From Tethya wilhelma (lineage: Eukaryota; Porifera; Demospongiae; Tethyida; Tethyidae), in contig CAXIPT010000003.1 in NCBI GenBank assembly GCA_964030475.1, positions 10,121,953 to 10,185,952 of the forward strand: 64,000 nucleotides of DNA, written 5' to 3'. The notes beneath the pieces are model-generated. The model ran no database searches. It saw only the letters and a program-made list of their open reading frames with translations, and was not told the origin of the DNA. Position numbers and translations under genes: made by a program. Position 1 is the first letter of the stretch. Every line of letters starts with the position of its first letter. Shown piece by piece: positions 32,666 to 43,936 of this stretch.

Positions 32666-33450
32666 ACACGCCGGAATGGGCGATCTTGGCAGCGCCAGTC
32701 GACTCCGGACATTTGGCGCGACGATAGCCGCGCGGTTTTCCGCCTTGCCCGACCGCGACCGGCGAGGTCCCCGCGACATCACCTGCGGTGACCGTCACGC
32801 CCGACCGGGACGCCAGCTGCAACCGGGACGGTGATGATGGCCGGGGTGCCAATCCCGGCGCGGCCACCAGCATCACCGGGTTGGTTCCGACGCATCAGTT
32901 CCCGGGCCGGCCAGACGAACACCCGTCCGGTTCCGCCATGTCCTTCGACAGGCACCCGGGGGCCGTCACGAGCGCGACCACTGCTTGCATCGTACGCGAA
33001 CCGGAAACCCGTTCGGTCACCCTTGCGCCAGGGTCGTTCCGGTGTTGCACGACGGGGAGCGCGGGAGTATGAAGGAATCGATGAAGATTGCAGGTTTCGG
33101 CAACGGCGAACGCGACAGGTTCGATGGCTCGCGTGCCCGGCTACCGGGCCGCGAGGTCTTGATCCTGCCGGGATGCGGGCTTCGGCATGATGACGATCCG
33201 TGCGCCCGCCGTGTCGCGTCACCGCGGCTCCGTCCGCGCCTCCTGCACCGGATTCCCCCCCCCCTCCGAATAATTCAGCAATATCAATGGCTTGCGCCCC
33301 GTTTCTCGGGCCATGCCGGGTACCGTCCCCGGGGCCGGGCCGGGCATCGCCCCGCCACGGCGTGGCGGCCATGGCCCGGAGAGCGCTTCCCGAGGGCGTT
33401 TTCGTGTTGCGTGGCGGGGCGCGCGGTGGCAGGAAGGGAAGGGGGAATCG
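32661..33450. other. GC-rich bacterial region, no confident gene
   Basis: The minus-strand open frame of 549 codons over 32779-34428 is arginine/histidine-rich and lies antisense to the Calx-beta gene; it is a composition shadow. ATGAAGGAATCGATGAAGAT at 33069 resembles the start region at 33451 and may be a decayed duplicate of that gene start. Confidence 0.45.
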
Positions 33451-34443
33451 ATGAGGATGGCGGGTTGGCCGGTCGCGGACGCGACGGGGCCGACGGCCTG
33501 CATGTCGGGATGTGGAATGCGTGTCGGTGACGTGATGAACGGGATGTTCGGGGCATGTTTCAGGTTCCTGCCGGCGGTCTTCCTGGCGGTGGCGCTGCAT
33601 GTCGGGCATTCGGGGACCGCTTCCGGGCAGGACGCCTGCACGTATGTCGGCGAAGGGTTGGGGCGACCGTCGCCCACGTGCACGACGGTGGAGGTCTCGG
33701 CCACGGAGGTGGCAAGGGACGCGACGGTGACGGTGAGGATGATCATCCGGGACCGTCAGGGCAGGGGACTCGGCACGGCCGGCCCCTCCATCGCGGATTT
33801 CGCCTTCCTGGGACCGCGTGGGGAGCGGGTGGCGCCGAATATCTCCCGTCGATCCTACGACGGTCGCACCAGCACCCTGACGGCGACGGTGAGGCTGTTC
33901 GCGGGCCACCCGGACCCGTTCACGCTGACCGTGACCGGGAACGTGGGCGGCGGCCGACTGCTTGACCAGAGGATTCCGGTGCGGTTCAGCGACCTGCCCA
34001 GGGCGACGATCGGGTGTCCGGCTGCCGTGGACGAGGATGTCGGCACGGCGACATGCACGGTGAGCCTGGACAGGGCTCCGGCGGAAGATGTCACGGTGAC
34101 CTGGGCGGTGACCGGGTCCGGCCCGCTGACGGCTTCCGATTTCCTCGACGCCGACGGGAACGTGGCGACGGCCCTGCCGTCCGGGAGCGCGACCATCGCG
34201 TCCGGGGAGACGACCGGGACCATCGCGGTCCGGGTCCGCGACGACGATGCGTTCGAGCCGGACACGGAGACGTTCACGGTGACGCTGGTGGAGGACGGGA
34301 CACCCGATGTCCTGTCCGTCGCGCCGGCTTCCGCGGAGACGACGATCACGGACGATGACGATGCGTCGGACCTGTCGGTGAGTGCGACCGGCCCGGTGAC
34401 GGCGGACGGGACGGGTGCATGTGTCCATGGATGTATAGCATGA
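33451..34443 (+). CDS. Secreted Calx-beta domain protein of a bacterium, truncated by the junction
   Basis: ATG at 33451 follows the purine-rich GGAAGGGAAGGGGG; ATG at 33535 is an alternative closer to the signal-peptide core (FRFLPAVFLAVALHVGHSG). After the signal comes an Ig-like stretch (VEVSATEVARDATVTV) and one Calx-beta domain (about residues 165-300): VDEDVGTATCTVSLDRAPAE, DFLDADGNVATALPSGSATI, FEPDTETFTVTL, ending in the Asp-rich TITDDDDA. Calx-beta repeats bind calcium in large extracellular bacterial adhesins. The frame runs into animal-like DNA at about 34415-34430, where it stops at once, so the C-terminus is artificial. Confidence 0.8.
   Translation: MRMAGWPVADATGPTACMSGCGMRVGDVMNGMFGACFRFLPAVFLAVALHVGHSGTASGQDACTYVGEGLGRPSPTCTTVEVSATEVARDATVTVRMIIRDRQGRGLGTAGPSIADFAFLGPRGERVAPNISRRSYDGRTSTLTATVRLFAGHPDPFTLTVTGNVGGGRLLDQRIPVRFSDLPRATIGCPAAVDEDVGTATCTVSLDRAPAEDVTVTWAVTGSGPLTASDFLDADGNVATALPSGSATIASGETTGTIAVRVRDDDAFEPDTETFTVTLVEDGTPDVLSVAPASAETTITDDDDASDLSVSATGPVTADGTGACVHGCIA
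34414..34430. other. Bacterial-animal junction without an N
   Basis: Left of here the sequence is the GC-rich Calx-beta gene; right of here it is intron 13 of TEP copy B. The joint GGTGCATGTGTCCAT resembles the corresponding intron of copy D read on the minus strand (GGTGCATGTCCATT, about 48940-48953), so a microhomology of about 8-9 bp bridges the two, as in a chimeric read or contig. Confidence 0.65.
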
Positions 34444-34488
34444 AAATTTTAAGTTTATCTAGATTTATAGTTATTATGTATGTCTAAC

Positions 34489-37400
34489 TTTCAAGATTTG
34501 GTTAGAGACATCTGTCAGCTGGAGGAAGGATTTGGTTGGTGAGTACATTGGAGAGGGAGAGAAACACTCAAACTCCTCAGAACATGAGGAGAAGTGGGAA
34601 GTTGGACGTATCTAAAGAGAGATAAAGAGGGATATAAAACAATGCTAGATATACTCACAAATTTTACTTACTGATATCTTCATGCACTTGGTATCCACGG
34701 GAACAAAGAAGGTTAACTTAACAGTACCATCCTTATCGTCAGTTACTGTCTCCTCATAAAGAAGAACCTTATCTCCATTATTGGTTGTTGCTGTTATCAA
34801 CACACCAGCACCAACAGCTGGAGAGCCATCAACAAGACTGGCAATAGCCTGTGTTAAAATAAGTGAGTTTGATCTCTGTTTACTAAATTGAAATTCACTT
34901 AAATGTATCTATAGTTTCACTTTCTACATGCCCTAAAAAAAGCTTTGCCCGGAGCATTACAGGAAAAAACAATATTAACCCTTACCTTCACAGTGTGGTT
35001 AAAACCTGGTCTAAACACCTTTGGATTGTCGTCTGCAAACTTCACATCAATTGGACTTGATACGAGGGAGAATCGATGACTTTTAGCAGCTTTCGTGCCA
35101 CGGCCAGCTTCTTCCACTTCAGCAACAATGGTGACAGTGGACCTCATACAGAATGGATCGTATTCATTGTTTATCAGTTGATGATATGCTTCAGCCGAAA
35201 CATTGAATTCGAAGCGACCTTTGTCCTGTATATTCCAAGATTCCATGGTTGCAAGTATTGAGATATATTACTACATGCATATGATATGACATTATAAAAA
35301 CAAAAGAATTGCTTGCGCACTTACCAGTACATGGGAATTGTTGTAAAAGAGAAGAGGTTCTATTCCTATTGCATTTAGAGTAGCATTGATCTTCACTGTG
35401 CCTTGCAGTGGTTCACCAAAAGTGTACAAGGCTTCCACAGAGCCCGTAATATGTCTATCGTCTCTTCCAAGCTGAACAGGACCAGTCAGTGTGACTTCAA
35501 ACTTTGGGAGAACTATAGAGAGAGCAAATGAATGTAAATAGTATATCATAAATGACATAATAACCATGGATACAAATGAGTAATTGGTATGGTGAGTTAT
35601 TACCAAACTCTTCAACTTTAAAAGAGCATCTGCCTGTTGGGAGACTGTAGACATGATGACAATTGCCTACAGTTGGTAGCTGTGTGGACAATAGCCATTT
35701 CAATCAGAATATTGTCTTGCTACCAAATTAAAATGGACTCACTTTTAACCGAGCTTCAATTGTCCATCTTCCAAAATTAGGTTCCTCTGATAATGGAAAC
35801 TCCAAACACTTAAGATCTGTATAATATCCACAAGATGGTTAAGTCAAGTATTTGCTTGTACATAATAATTATTATGATATATGTTCCATATTTGATTTTG
35901 CATCACGTATATCAATTCTGTACCTCCAGCTGGTATTTGTACAGAGTTTAACCTGAGAATCTGCCTGTATAAGGAATCCTGTAATATGTGCAAAGTAATG
36001 CTCGGTTACTGGTTCACTCAAGGCCACCACACATCCACGCATTCTCCAGATTATACTGTGATGATGTGCTATATATAGCTAACCTTAATAATGACCTCCA
36101 CCTTTGTGTGTGTAAGTGTATGTGGGTGTAAGACAGGTGATCAGTAGAATACACAATAGATATTATTTTAAAACCTAACAGCAACAGCTGTATATGGTGT
36201 GATCTACAAACCACTCTATACTCTAGCTAGTTTGACTTTGATGGAAATCTCCCCACTAAGAGACAATGTATGCATTATAATTATGGTGACCAACAAACCT
36301 CACTCATAAAATGAGACACAATGTCTCTCTCCATACACACTACAAGCAACAAAAACCTTTAATCCACAGCTTTTGATGTGATAAGAGCATATGTCGAGTC
36401 TTAAGAAATAAACTACCCACACACTTAATTACTTATGCAAACTTCAAGAAGCTTGAGCGGCATCGGTTCTCACAAAGATAGATCATGTTACACAATTTGA
36501 TTATAATTATATACTACTTACAGTGGTATCAGCTCTGTGAGGCTTCAGGGTCTTGTCAAGAAAGGTAATGCAATATGAGACTGCATGTGAGTGAACAGAT
36601 GTGCATGGGATGATTGAATGAATAGTGCTGCATGCCCGGTTATTCACAATTTTACACATACATACAAATTCACATTGAGTTAGATAGCACAATTAGTAAG
36701 TTTGGTAGCAAAATTTGAGAGACAGGCGCACGGATATAGACATCTAAGTGTGCACACAGTGACCTAATATTGAACGACAGACATACCATCTTGATCTGGC
36801 TTATAGATTGGTTTGTTTGTCCTTATCAAGAGGAATCCAAAATCATCTTGATTGAAAGATATTTGTTTCTTTAAGAAAACCATAGCTCCATTTTTTGCTG
36901 TAACGCTCACTGAATATTCTCGACTCACCAATTGAGAAATGCTAGGCATCTATATGAGGAAAATGACGATAAGCAAAGTCACAATACTGTTCTACAGGGC
37001 TATTTCGCTGACTGGCAATCATTGATATGTAGACCTCAGATCTTACCTCAACTGATAGAACAACAGGTTGACCTACAAAATTAATATGTGTATGCGAATA
37101 ACAGTATGCAAATTGTGATTACATTGAACTGCCTATATATAGCATGTACTTAGTCTATAATACTTTACATCATACATGCTGAGTATGAGATTTAGTCAAC
37201 ACTATACCTACCATGTAGTACTTCTCTAGTGCTTTGAGAGTACACTTGCCTTCCATGACAAATCTTCTTGTACCGGTTATTCTGGCTACATATACAGTCT
37301 TTATATAAGACAGAGGCCGTTGCATTAAATGTGTCGTCACTGTAGCTGGTCAGTGAGAAGGTCTCTGTCACACCAACGTGGTAGCTTTGAGGAGCAACGA

Positions 37401-37575
37401 GGGCATGACTGCAATATGCATGATGGTGTATTCAATGCAATGCATGTACATTATAGATTCAACAGTCTAATAGAACTTGCAAGGCTTACGTTGGAAGAGT
37501 TGTGATTCTGAAGATCCCATTTGCAGCATCAAAACAGAGTAGGGATATCACTGATAGTATGGACACTGCCTTCAT
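34489..37575 (-). CDS. TEP/A2M-like gene, copy B (exons 1-13)
   Basis: Minus-strand exons: 37575-37490, 37408-37212, 37072-37047, 36949-36787, 36580-36522, 36101-36084, 35978-35924, 35816-35743, 35679-35604, 35512-35325, 35225-34986, 34848-34672, 34611-34489; all phases fit copy D. The signal peptide MKAVSILSVISLLCFDAANG is followed by MG domains (DDFGFLLIRTNKPIYKPDQ, FEVTLTGPVQLGRDDRHITG). Exons 1-2 and flanks are identical to copy E (55407-55770). Copy E lacks exons 3-18, so B and E are probably parts of one gene placed apart by the assembly. Exon 14 should follow but is replaced by bacterial DNA. Confidence 0.85.
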
Positions 37576-38310
37576 GTTGATGAGTAGATCATGAAGTATA
37601 ATCTAGATGTCATGTAAGCACTGTTATATAGAACCAAAAAAAATAATATTAAACACCAATATAACATTATATATAACAAGGTATGAAATGGTACCATAAT
37701 AAACATCAGTGTACACGCCCATAAACCAAACTAGTTTATAATAGTCACACTGCAACAGAATCTTTACCTGCAGCTGGCAACTTGCCAATTGACAGCATGC
37801 ATATATAAGCCTCCAGCAAGTTGAAGAACTGAACAGTTTTTCTCCTAGGCATTCTTTTATAGGCTCCGAGGCTCAGGAGACTCCTCCTCATCATCATGTA
37901 CATGTACAGCTACCGGTATGGAAGTGGTCGTCATAGCTAGCTTAGAGGTTAACAATTTTAAAATTCCCGCCAAAATCCAAATTCGAAATACTAAGGAGAA
38001 CTTAGTGAATTTGTCTAATTCTCAACATTATAACTAAATTATTAAAACTACAAAAGGGAGAAAAACAATGGCACATATACAGATTTGAATTCAATATTTA
38101 ACATTTATAAATCACATGCATGCATACATCATTGTGCATAGATACACTAAGTTAGTTTTAAGTTCTGTCACCATTAATGGCAATTATTCAGCAGAGAGAG
38201 GCTCTGATGTCACAGGAAGATAGTACTTGGTTATGATTTGGCCTACAGTGCATTGATTAGTCGATGGTTGTCTTGTTATGGTATAGTTTACAATTGCAGT
38301 TTCATGTTAC
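37190..38310. repeat. Inverted exact duplicate of 54672-55792
   Basis: The 1121 bp here is the reverse complement of 54672-55792 (38310 pairs with 54672; the two ATGs, 37575 and 55407, fall at exactly the expected distance, so there are no indels up to there). It contains the last exon of copy D, the intergenic region and exons 1-2 of copy B/E. Beyond 55792 the two diverge abruptly. Confidence 0.88.
37855..37861 (-). promoter_or_regulatory. TATA box of TEP copy B
   Basis: TATAAAA on the minus strand, the mirror of 55121-55127, preceded by the element TGACGACCACTTCCAT that is also found before copy D. Confidence 0.65.
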
Positions 38311-38311
38311 N
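38311..38311. other. Contig join (single N)
   Basis: To the right, the first 125 bp (38312-38435) match 28938-28815 in reverse complement. Confidence 0.85.
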
Positions 38312-38726
38312 AGGTTTTGTAGTATCAAACTAATATTCACTGTAACCAGTTGAATTTTCTCTCAGCATCTGCGCAAGCACATTGAAAATGACACAGGATG
38401 TGTTTGTAGCTGTGTTACAACTTTTCCGAACTTATAAGATTGATCGAAGTGGCGAAAAATAAACATGCAAAAATTAAACAAGCGAAAATTAATAGCAGTA
38501 AGAATTTCCTGATCTACGGTATAAACACCTGTACACACTGAATCAATGTTGTCCTTGAGATAATTAGTGTAAACACACGCACACACACACACACACACAA
38601 AATACTCTAACACTTGCATGGTGTATATTACACATGCTGAGGGATAATTATAACACAAAATTTCCTGATCTACTGCATGTACTTTTTGTGTACTGTTCAT
38701 CATTTTTTCTTCCCATACCTTACCAG

Positions 38727-41534
38727 GCTATCAGCGACAATTGACATACCTTCAGAGTTCTGGTTGCTTCAGTATCTGGTCTCGAGGATCGTGCAGCTTA
38801 TGGTACACATGCAGTATTGTCATTCGGATTATATATATATAGTCTACTTGTATGATTTCCAGAATATTACTTAATACGTTTGTCTGTGTGTTTTAACTCA
38901 GGTTGACTGCTGCAGTGGTACATTCATTCTCTGGCATTGTTGACTTCTACAGAGGTGAATCATACGTGTAGTACACACTATAAAATAATCGTACCACACA
39001 AGCATTGAAAAATTGCTCTATATACCTTGTGTTCCATTCCAATTCCAGATATGGAACCAGGAACCGAATTAATTGACACGTCAGTGATCGATGGAGGAGT
39101 CAACTACATCATCAACAACCAGGCAAAGTCCGGGGCAATACCAATCATTGGCCGAGTCCACAACTACAGGCTACTGGTACGTATACATACCGTATAGCGG
39201 GAAATTTTCGTGGGGGAAAATTTTTGCGAATTTCGCGGTTTGGCAGCTTTCCGCGAAAATTTTCCCCCACGAAATTTGTAAGGTATGTGGTCGTCACGTA
39301 TAGTTGAGACGCAATCCACGAAAATTTTCCTCACGAATTTCTATTCAAGACGAAAACGCAAAAATTTTCTCCCACGAAAATTTCCCGCTATACGGTATAT
39401 GTAAGACTAAAATTATGACCACGAGTGACCGGAGTATTTTTGTGAGTTTTTTTTTTAATCTTTTTTTTTATTATTTTTTTTTTTTTACGCTTTCTGTGTC
39501 AGAATGAGAAGCACTCTGGTGGGCACACTGCATTTGCTCTGGTGGCTCTAAAACGCTATGTGGACACATTTGGTGGAAACTCTTTCACTGTGGTAAGATA
39601 CATAGTCAAAAAATATATATTATTTTGATGGCATCGAAATGTTTTATTGTGTGTACTCAAATTCAGAACAATGCACGTTCGGCCATCACAAGTGCTGAGT
39701 CATACTTGGAGAGCATCTACAATGATGAGGAGAATCAGTTCTGCAACTACGGACTGGCTCTCATGACCTACTCACTCTTGAGATCTCCCACTAGAAATCT
39801 TAGGCTATTTCCTCGTCTCGTTGCTGATCTACGCTCTCGGATCACGCTAAGCCGACAATGTGAGTAAGACTAGCTCAAATGTCTAACTTTTTCACAGAAA
39901 AGTAAAAGTTGAATTTTTTGTGTGTTCTAATTTTGAGGATCAAGTAGAGCCCCTTCCGCATTTATTGCATATAAATTTATCATCCCCAAATTTTTTGGAT
40001 AAAATTTCATTTTGGATTGCCAGTGGTCCATCTGTTCCTCAAACAATTTCTAGTTGTACGGTATAATCATGTCATTATTCCCAGTACGGTAGTACTGGGT
40101 ACATAGGAATGGCACGGATGGCCCATTAGCACAATACAAATATTCACGCGAATAACTCTGCAAAAACTGAGCGCTTGGCACTAAAAGGCTTCTTAAACTA
40201 CTATTTAGCCTTTTCTCTTTCTATTGAGCCTAAAAACATAGCCTAAAACGATCGCTAAAGTAACAAACTAAAGTATGCCAAACCTCCAATTTTCTCTATC
40301 TTCTTCTTCTTCTTCTTCTTCTTCTATCTTGGAACGACTTTTCTCGAAGACCGCTCGCTTTCAGAAGCTGATTCTTGAACGAATAAACTTGGTTTCTTTG
40401 TCTTCACGTGCTTTTTGTATCGGTTATTCGTCTCTCTAGCTGAGTCGCTAGATACAAGACAAAAAGCGCCTTCTCCGTATGGCAGCCATTCATTTCTATA
40501 CTCATTAATAATTCATTAGCTACCTTGGAAATCAAGTTGACGACCCTTTCCAGTTAGACAAGTGTGCGTTATTTGGAATCCGAATATTCGCTGCCCTGCC
40601 TGTTTTACCTGAAGATTTCTGGTTGTGCTGAAGTCTCTGTAACTAGTTACTGGTACCTTTCGGTCTTAAATAATAGGAGGTGAATAGACTACTTTGTTAC
40701 ATAATTGTCATTATAAGAAGATGAGCAAAGCGAGTAAATTTTGTAAGATACAGCTCCAGCCTCCTGAGATGCTTCACCATGACTTTATACTGATAGCATA
40801 GATTATAACATAAGCTATAATATCTATGCTGATAGTGTACAAGTAACTACCATATACACACAAACTCAAATGTGATGTAAAATTATGAAAAAATGAGAAC
40901 AAACAAGTGAAAAAAACATTGAAAATGTAAAGAGACATAGGAATGGCCAAATCGTAAAAAAGAAAGCAAACAAGATGGAATGGCTGTTTGAGTGTGTAAA
41001 GAATTATTCCTATGGGCAACATGAGGGACCCAACATGGGAAGAGAGTACTGCATGCAGCCCACACAGGAATGATTCTGCACACACTCAAACAGCCATTCC
41101 ATCTTGTTTGCTTTCTTTTTTACGATTTGGCCATTCCTATGTCTCTTTACATTTTCAATGTTTTTTTCACTTGTAATAATTGCTTCCACTTTAGATGCTG
41201 GAGCTTGTTTCGTGTGTGATGACTGTCCCAACGATGAAGAGGAAGAGCAAGGTGAGGCAGGCCCAGAGTGTGCCAGTCGTCCCAGGAGTGAGGGCTCTGC
41301 AGCCTGCGTGGAGACCACAGCCTACACCCTCCTGGCTCTACTGGAAGCCGAGGACAACCAGTTCACTGTGTGTCTGGCTCAATGGCTGGTGAGGATCAGG
41401 AGTGGAAGTGGAGGGTTCTACTCATCTCAGGTATTGTAGAGGATCGGTACTTTTTTGTGATGCTATAATTATTGTTTTGATGACTTTTTTACTGTTTGGT
41501 TTGTCTGGATGGCTATAAAATGTTCTCTCTCTGG

Positions 41535-41571
<37 letters not shown>

Positions 41572-43202
41572 AATTAGAGTTGCATGACTTCAAGTGGACA
41601 GCATAAGGCTACAAGCCCAAATACTGTTCACTTGAATTAAAACATAGCCTCGTCCCCAGGCCCTCTGCGTGCTACTATTGTTGATTTATTACGTTGACGA
41701 TTCTTACCAGATGATTTTATTTACGAAAATGGTAAAGATCGTCAACTTAATAAATCAATACTAGCATGCAGCACGCAGAAGGCCGAGGCTAATTAAAACA
41801 CTTAAAAATGCATAGGTATGAACTACTTGAACTACTACTGTTACTTAGTAACTTCACACACACACACACACACACCAGGATACAGTTGTTGCTATGCAAG
41901 CTTTAGCTACATTTGGAGAGCTGAGTTTCACTTCAGAGATCAACAAACAAGTGACTTTCAACTTTCCTGGACTGGGTGCTGAAATCATCTCCATCACAGA
42001 TGAGAACCGCTTTGAAAGAGCAGACAGGAGTGTAAGTGTAACATTGGTGACCTATGCACACACAGCTTTCAGTTTCATCATTGTGTGATTGAGTCATACA
42101 TAGTTTTGTTCCTACAGATACAATCTGTTCCAAGTAACAACAACTGCATTACATGGTCTGGTGCAGGAACAGCCATTGTACAGGTTAAAAAAAGAGTGAC
42201 TGTACACACAGAGTGAATATAAAATGCTTTTCAAGGGAATTCTAATACTACAGCTTTGTTATAGCCTGATGGTTTTCTCCATGAGACGAAAATTTTTCAT
42301 TTTGCTTTTTTTCTCTCCTTATTCTAACTAGAGCACTCTGTCCTACCACGGTTGTGACTGTTGTGATGATAGCAGGACGTTCAGTTTGGAAGTGGCCTCA
42401 GTGAGGAGTGACACACCCATTGGAACACTACTAAACCTCCTGGTTAGGATCAGGTATATACTCGCCTTACCATACATTCTATTGTCCTGAATGGAACTGT
42501 CCAGCTAAGCAAACACAATTGTGTATTCTGATTAGGTATCTTGCTGGTGATACCTCCAACATGGCCATTGTTGATGTGGAAATACCCTCAGGATATATCT
42601 TCTTGGAAGCAAAACTTGTAGGAGATGTGGTATGTGTTGACCCTCTTAATTGTCTTAATTAGATTATTGTGTGGTGATGCATGGTTTGCATCGTGTCCTG
42701 ACCTTGCCATGCAGGGCAAGCAGGCTCAACTGGAGAGGGTGGACAGGAGAGGTTCTAATGTGGTGCTCTACTTCAATGATGTGAGGACAGTTCACCTCCA
42801 TGCATGTTGTCCTAATTGGAGCAAAAGTATTAATGATCTTTTCTTCTCCCTCCCCCTCTTATGTCAGGTTCCAAGCAGACCTGCTACCATATTTGCTGTG
42901 GACTTCCAGAAGAGGTTTGAAGTGGACACTCCTCAGCAGTCTCCAGTCACCATCTATGACTACTATGATCCTGGTAAGTTCAAAATAAGAAAACTACAAC
43001 AGATTAGAAAAGTTTCTTCATAAGACTTAAGCATTTTTTTTGCTTGTTCTTTCTTCATTTCTGATCTTCAGGGAAAATTGTGACTAAATACTATCTCCCT
43101 GTGACGTCTGAGCCTCTCCCTCAAGTCCCACTGCCTGATATAGGTATACGCCCTCGTCCAACTATCCCACCACTTTCCACACCTCCTCCCAATGGGGAAT
43201 AG
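38727..43202 (+). CDS. TEP/A2M-like gene, copy C (exons 25-37)
   Basis: The 3' third of a TEP gene. Exons: 38727-38802, 38902-38954, 39049-39176, 39503-39592, 39667-39859, 41195-41430, 41879-42031, 42118-42183, 42332-42453, 42536-42629, 42715-42780, 42868-42973, 43072-43202 (stop). It covers the second half of the thioester domain (GRVHNYRLL with the reactive histidine, GGHTAFALVALKRYV), a Cys-rich acidic insert (ACFVCDDCPNDEEEEQ), the macroglobulin/CUB part and the receptor-binding domain (NMAIVDVEIPSGYI, VTIYDYYDPGK). The C-terminus is longer than in D (proline-rich, PPLSTPPPNGE). No exon 24 with GCGEQ is found upstream in the contig, so the gene is truncated or continues beyond the N. Intron 29 holds a composite MITE. 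Confidence 0.8.
39189..39397. mobile_element. Palindromic MITE, ATACCGTATAGCGGGAAATT family
   Basis: The left end ATACCGTATAGCGGGAAATT is inverted at the right (AATTTCCCGCTATACGGTAT). It lies in intron 27 of TEP copy C. It is related to 19403-19597. Confidence 0.8.
40081..41172. mobile_element. Composite palindromic element, second copy
   Basis: It begins CCCAGTACGGTAGTACTGGG, has a (CTT)n tract at 40304-40325 and ends in a hairpin whose arms (about 40900-41000 and 41080-41172) share ACAAGTGAAAAAAACATTG-type ends. It is homologous, in opposite orientation, to 17939-18980. Confidence 0.7.
41645..41791. mobile_element. TAGCCTCG hairpin MITE
   Basis: TAGCCTCGTCCCCAGGCC at the left pairs with GGCCGAGGCTA at the right; inner arms TTGATTTATTACGTTGACGA and GTCAACTTAATAAATCAA pair as well. 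It is in intron 30 of TEP copy C. Confidence 0.7.
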
Positions 43203-43315
43203 CGTGCCATTCCAACACCCGCTGCACATAATTAGAGACCTTAGACTTTTATTCATACTTTGACAATTGCTATTATTTTTTTAGATGTACTAGAATTAAG
43301 TTGCTATGTTGTTTT

Positions 43316-43352
<37 letters not shown>

Positions 43353-43727
43353 GGTTTTTAATTTCTGTACTAGATGCATGCAGCCTTCTAAGACTTAAAC
43401 TTTAGTTTTCGTAGGGAATCAATAATTTCTAATCAATGTCTACTATTTACTAATAACAGCTACTATTGATGAGGGCACTGAACAGGATCAAGCAAGCAGC
43501 AATCAGGTTTCACTTATTTGTGGGGAAAAAAACATTCGTGGTCACGTCTACGGTCTCATGAGCTCAGTCGTGGTTATAATCAATTAAGCCTCTATAGATC
43601 AACTGGTTTAACCACGAAAACCACGAGAATTTTATTCCAAGTTACGTACGCGCATGCGCGTTAGATCTATAGATCGAGCTAGCGTAGGTATACCTCTGAC
43701 GACCACTTCCATGATACCTCCTGAGCC
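43203..43727. other. Intergenic region between TEP copies C and D
   Basis: No gene. A (GTT)n microsatellite lies at 43313-43351. The end of the stretch (TGACGACCACTTCCAT at 43698-43713) is shared with the promoters of copies B and E. Confidence 0.6.
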
Positions 43728-43734
43728 TATAAAA
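43728..43734 (+). promoter_or_regulatory. TATA box of TEP copy D
   Basis: CCTATAAAAGAATGC lies about 200 bp before the ATG. The block from TGACGACCACTTCCAT to the TATA box and the downstream TTCTTCAACTT is conserved with copy E, so a common regulatory logic is likely. A 5'-UTR intron probably separates it from the ATG. Confidence 0.65.
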
Positions 43735-43936
43735 GAATGCAAACTGTTCTGCATGTTCTTCAACTTACTGGAGAGCTTACTAAGCTATATAGCTGTCGGT
43801 TTGGCAGCTACATGCATAAATCAAGTTGTCCAAAATCAAGTAAATTAAGTACACATTGTGGATTAATTTCAATTCAAGTTAAGTATAATTATTTTTAATA
43901 GTGCTTGAAGTCTACAGAAGATTATTCCTCGTCAAC

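Noticed and set aside
32779..34428. A 549-codon minus-strand open frame
   Set aside because: It is antisense to the Calx-beta gene, rich in Arg/His/Gly from GC bias, and has no domain-like pattern.
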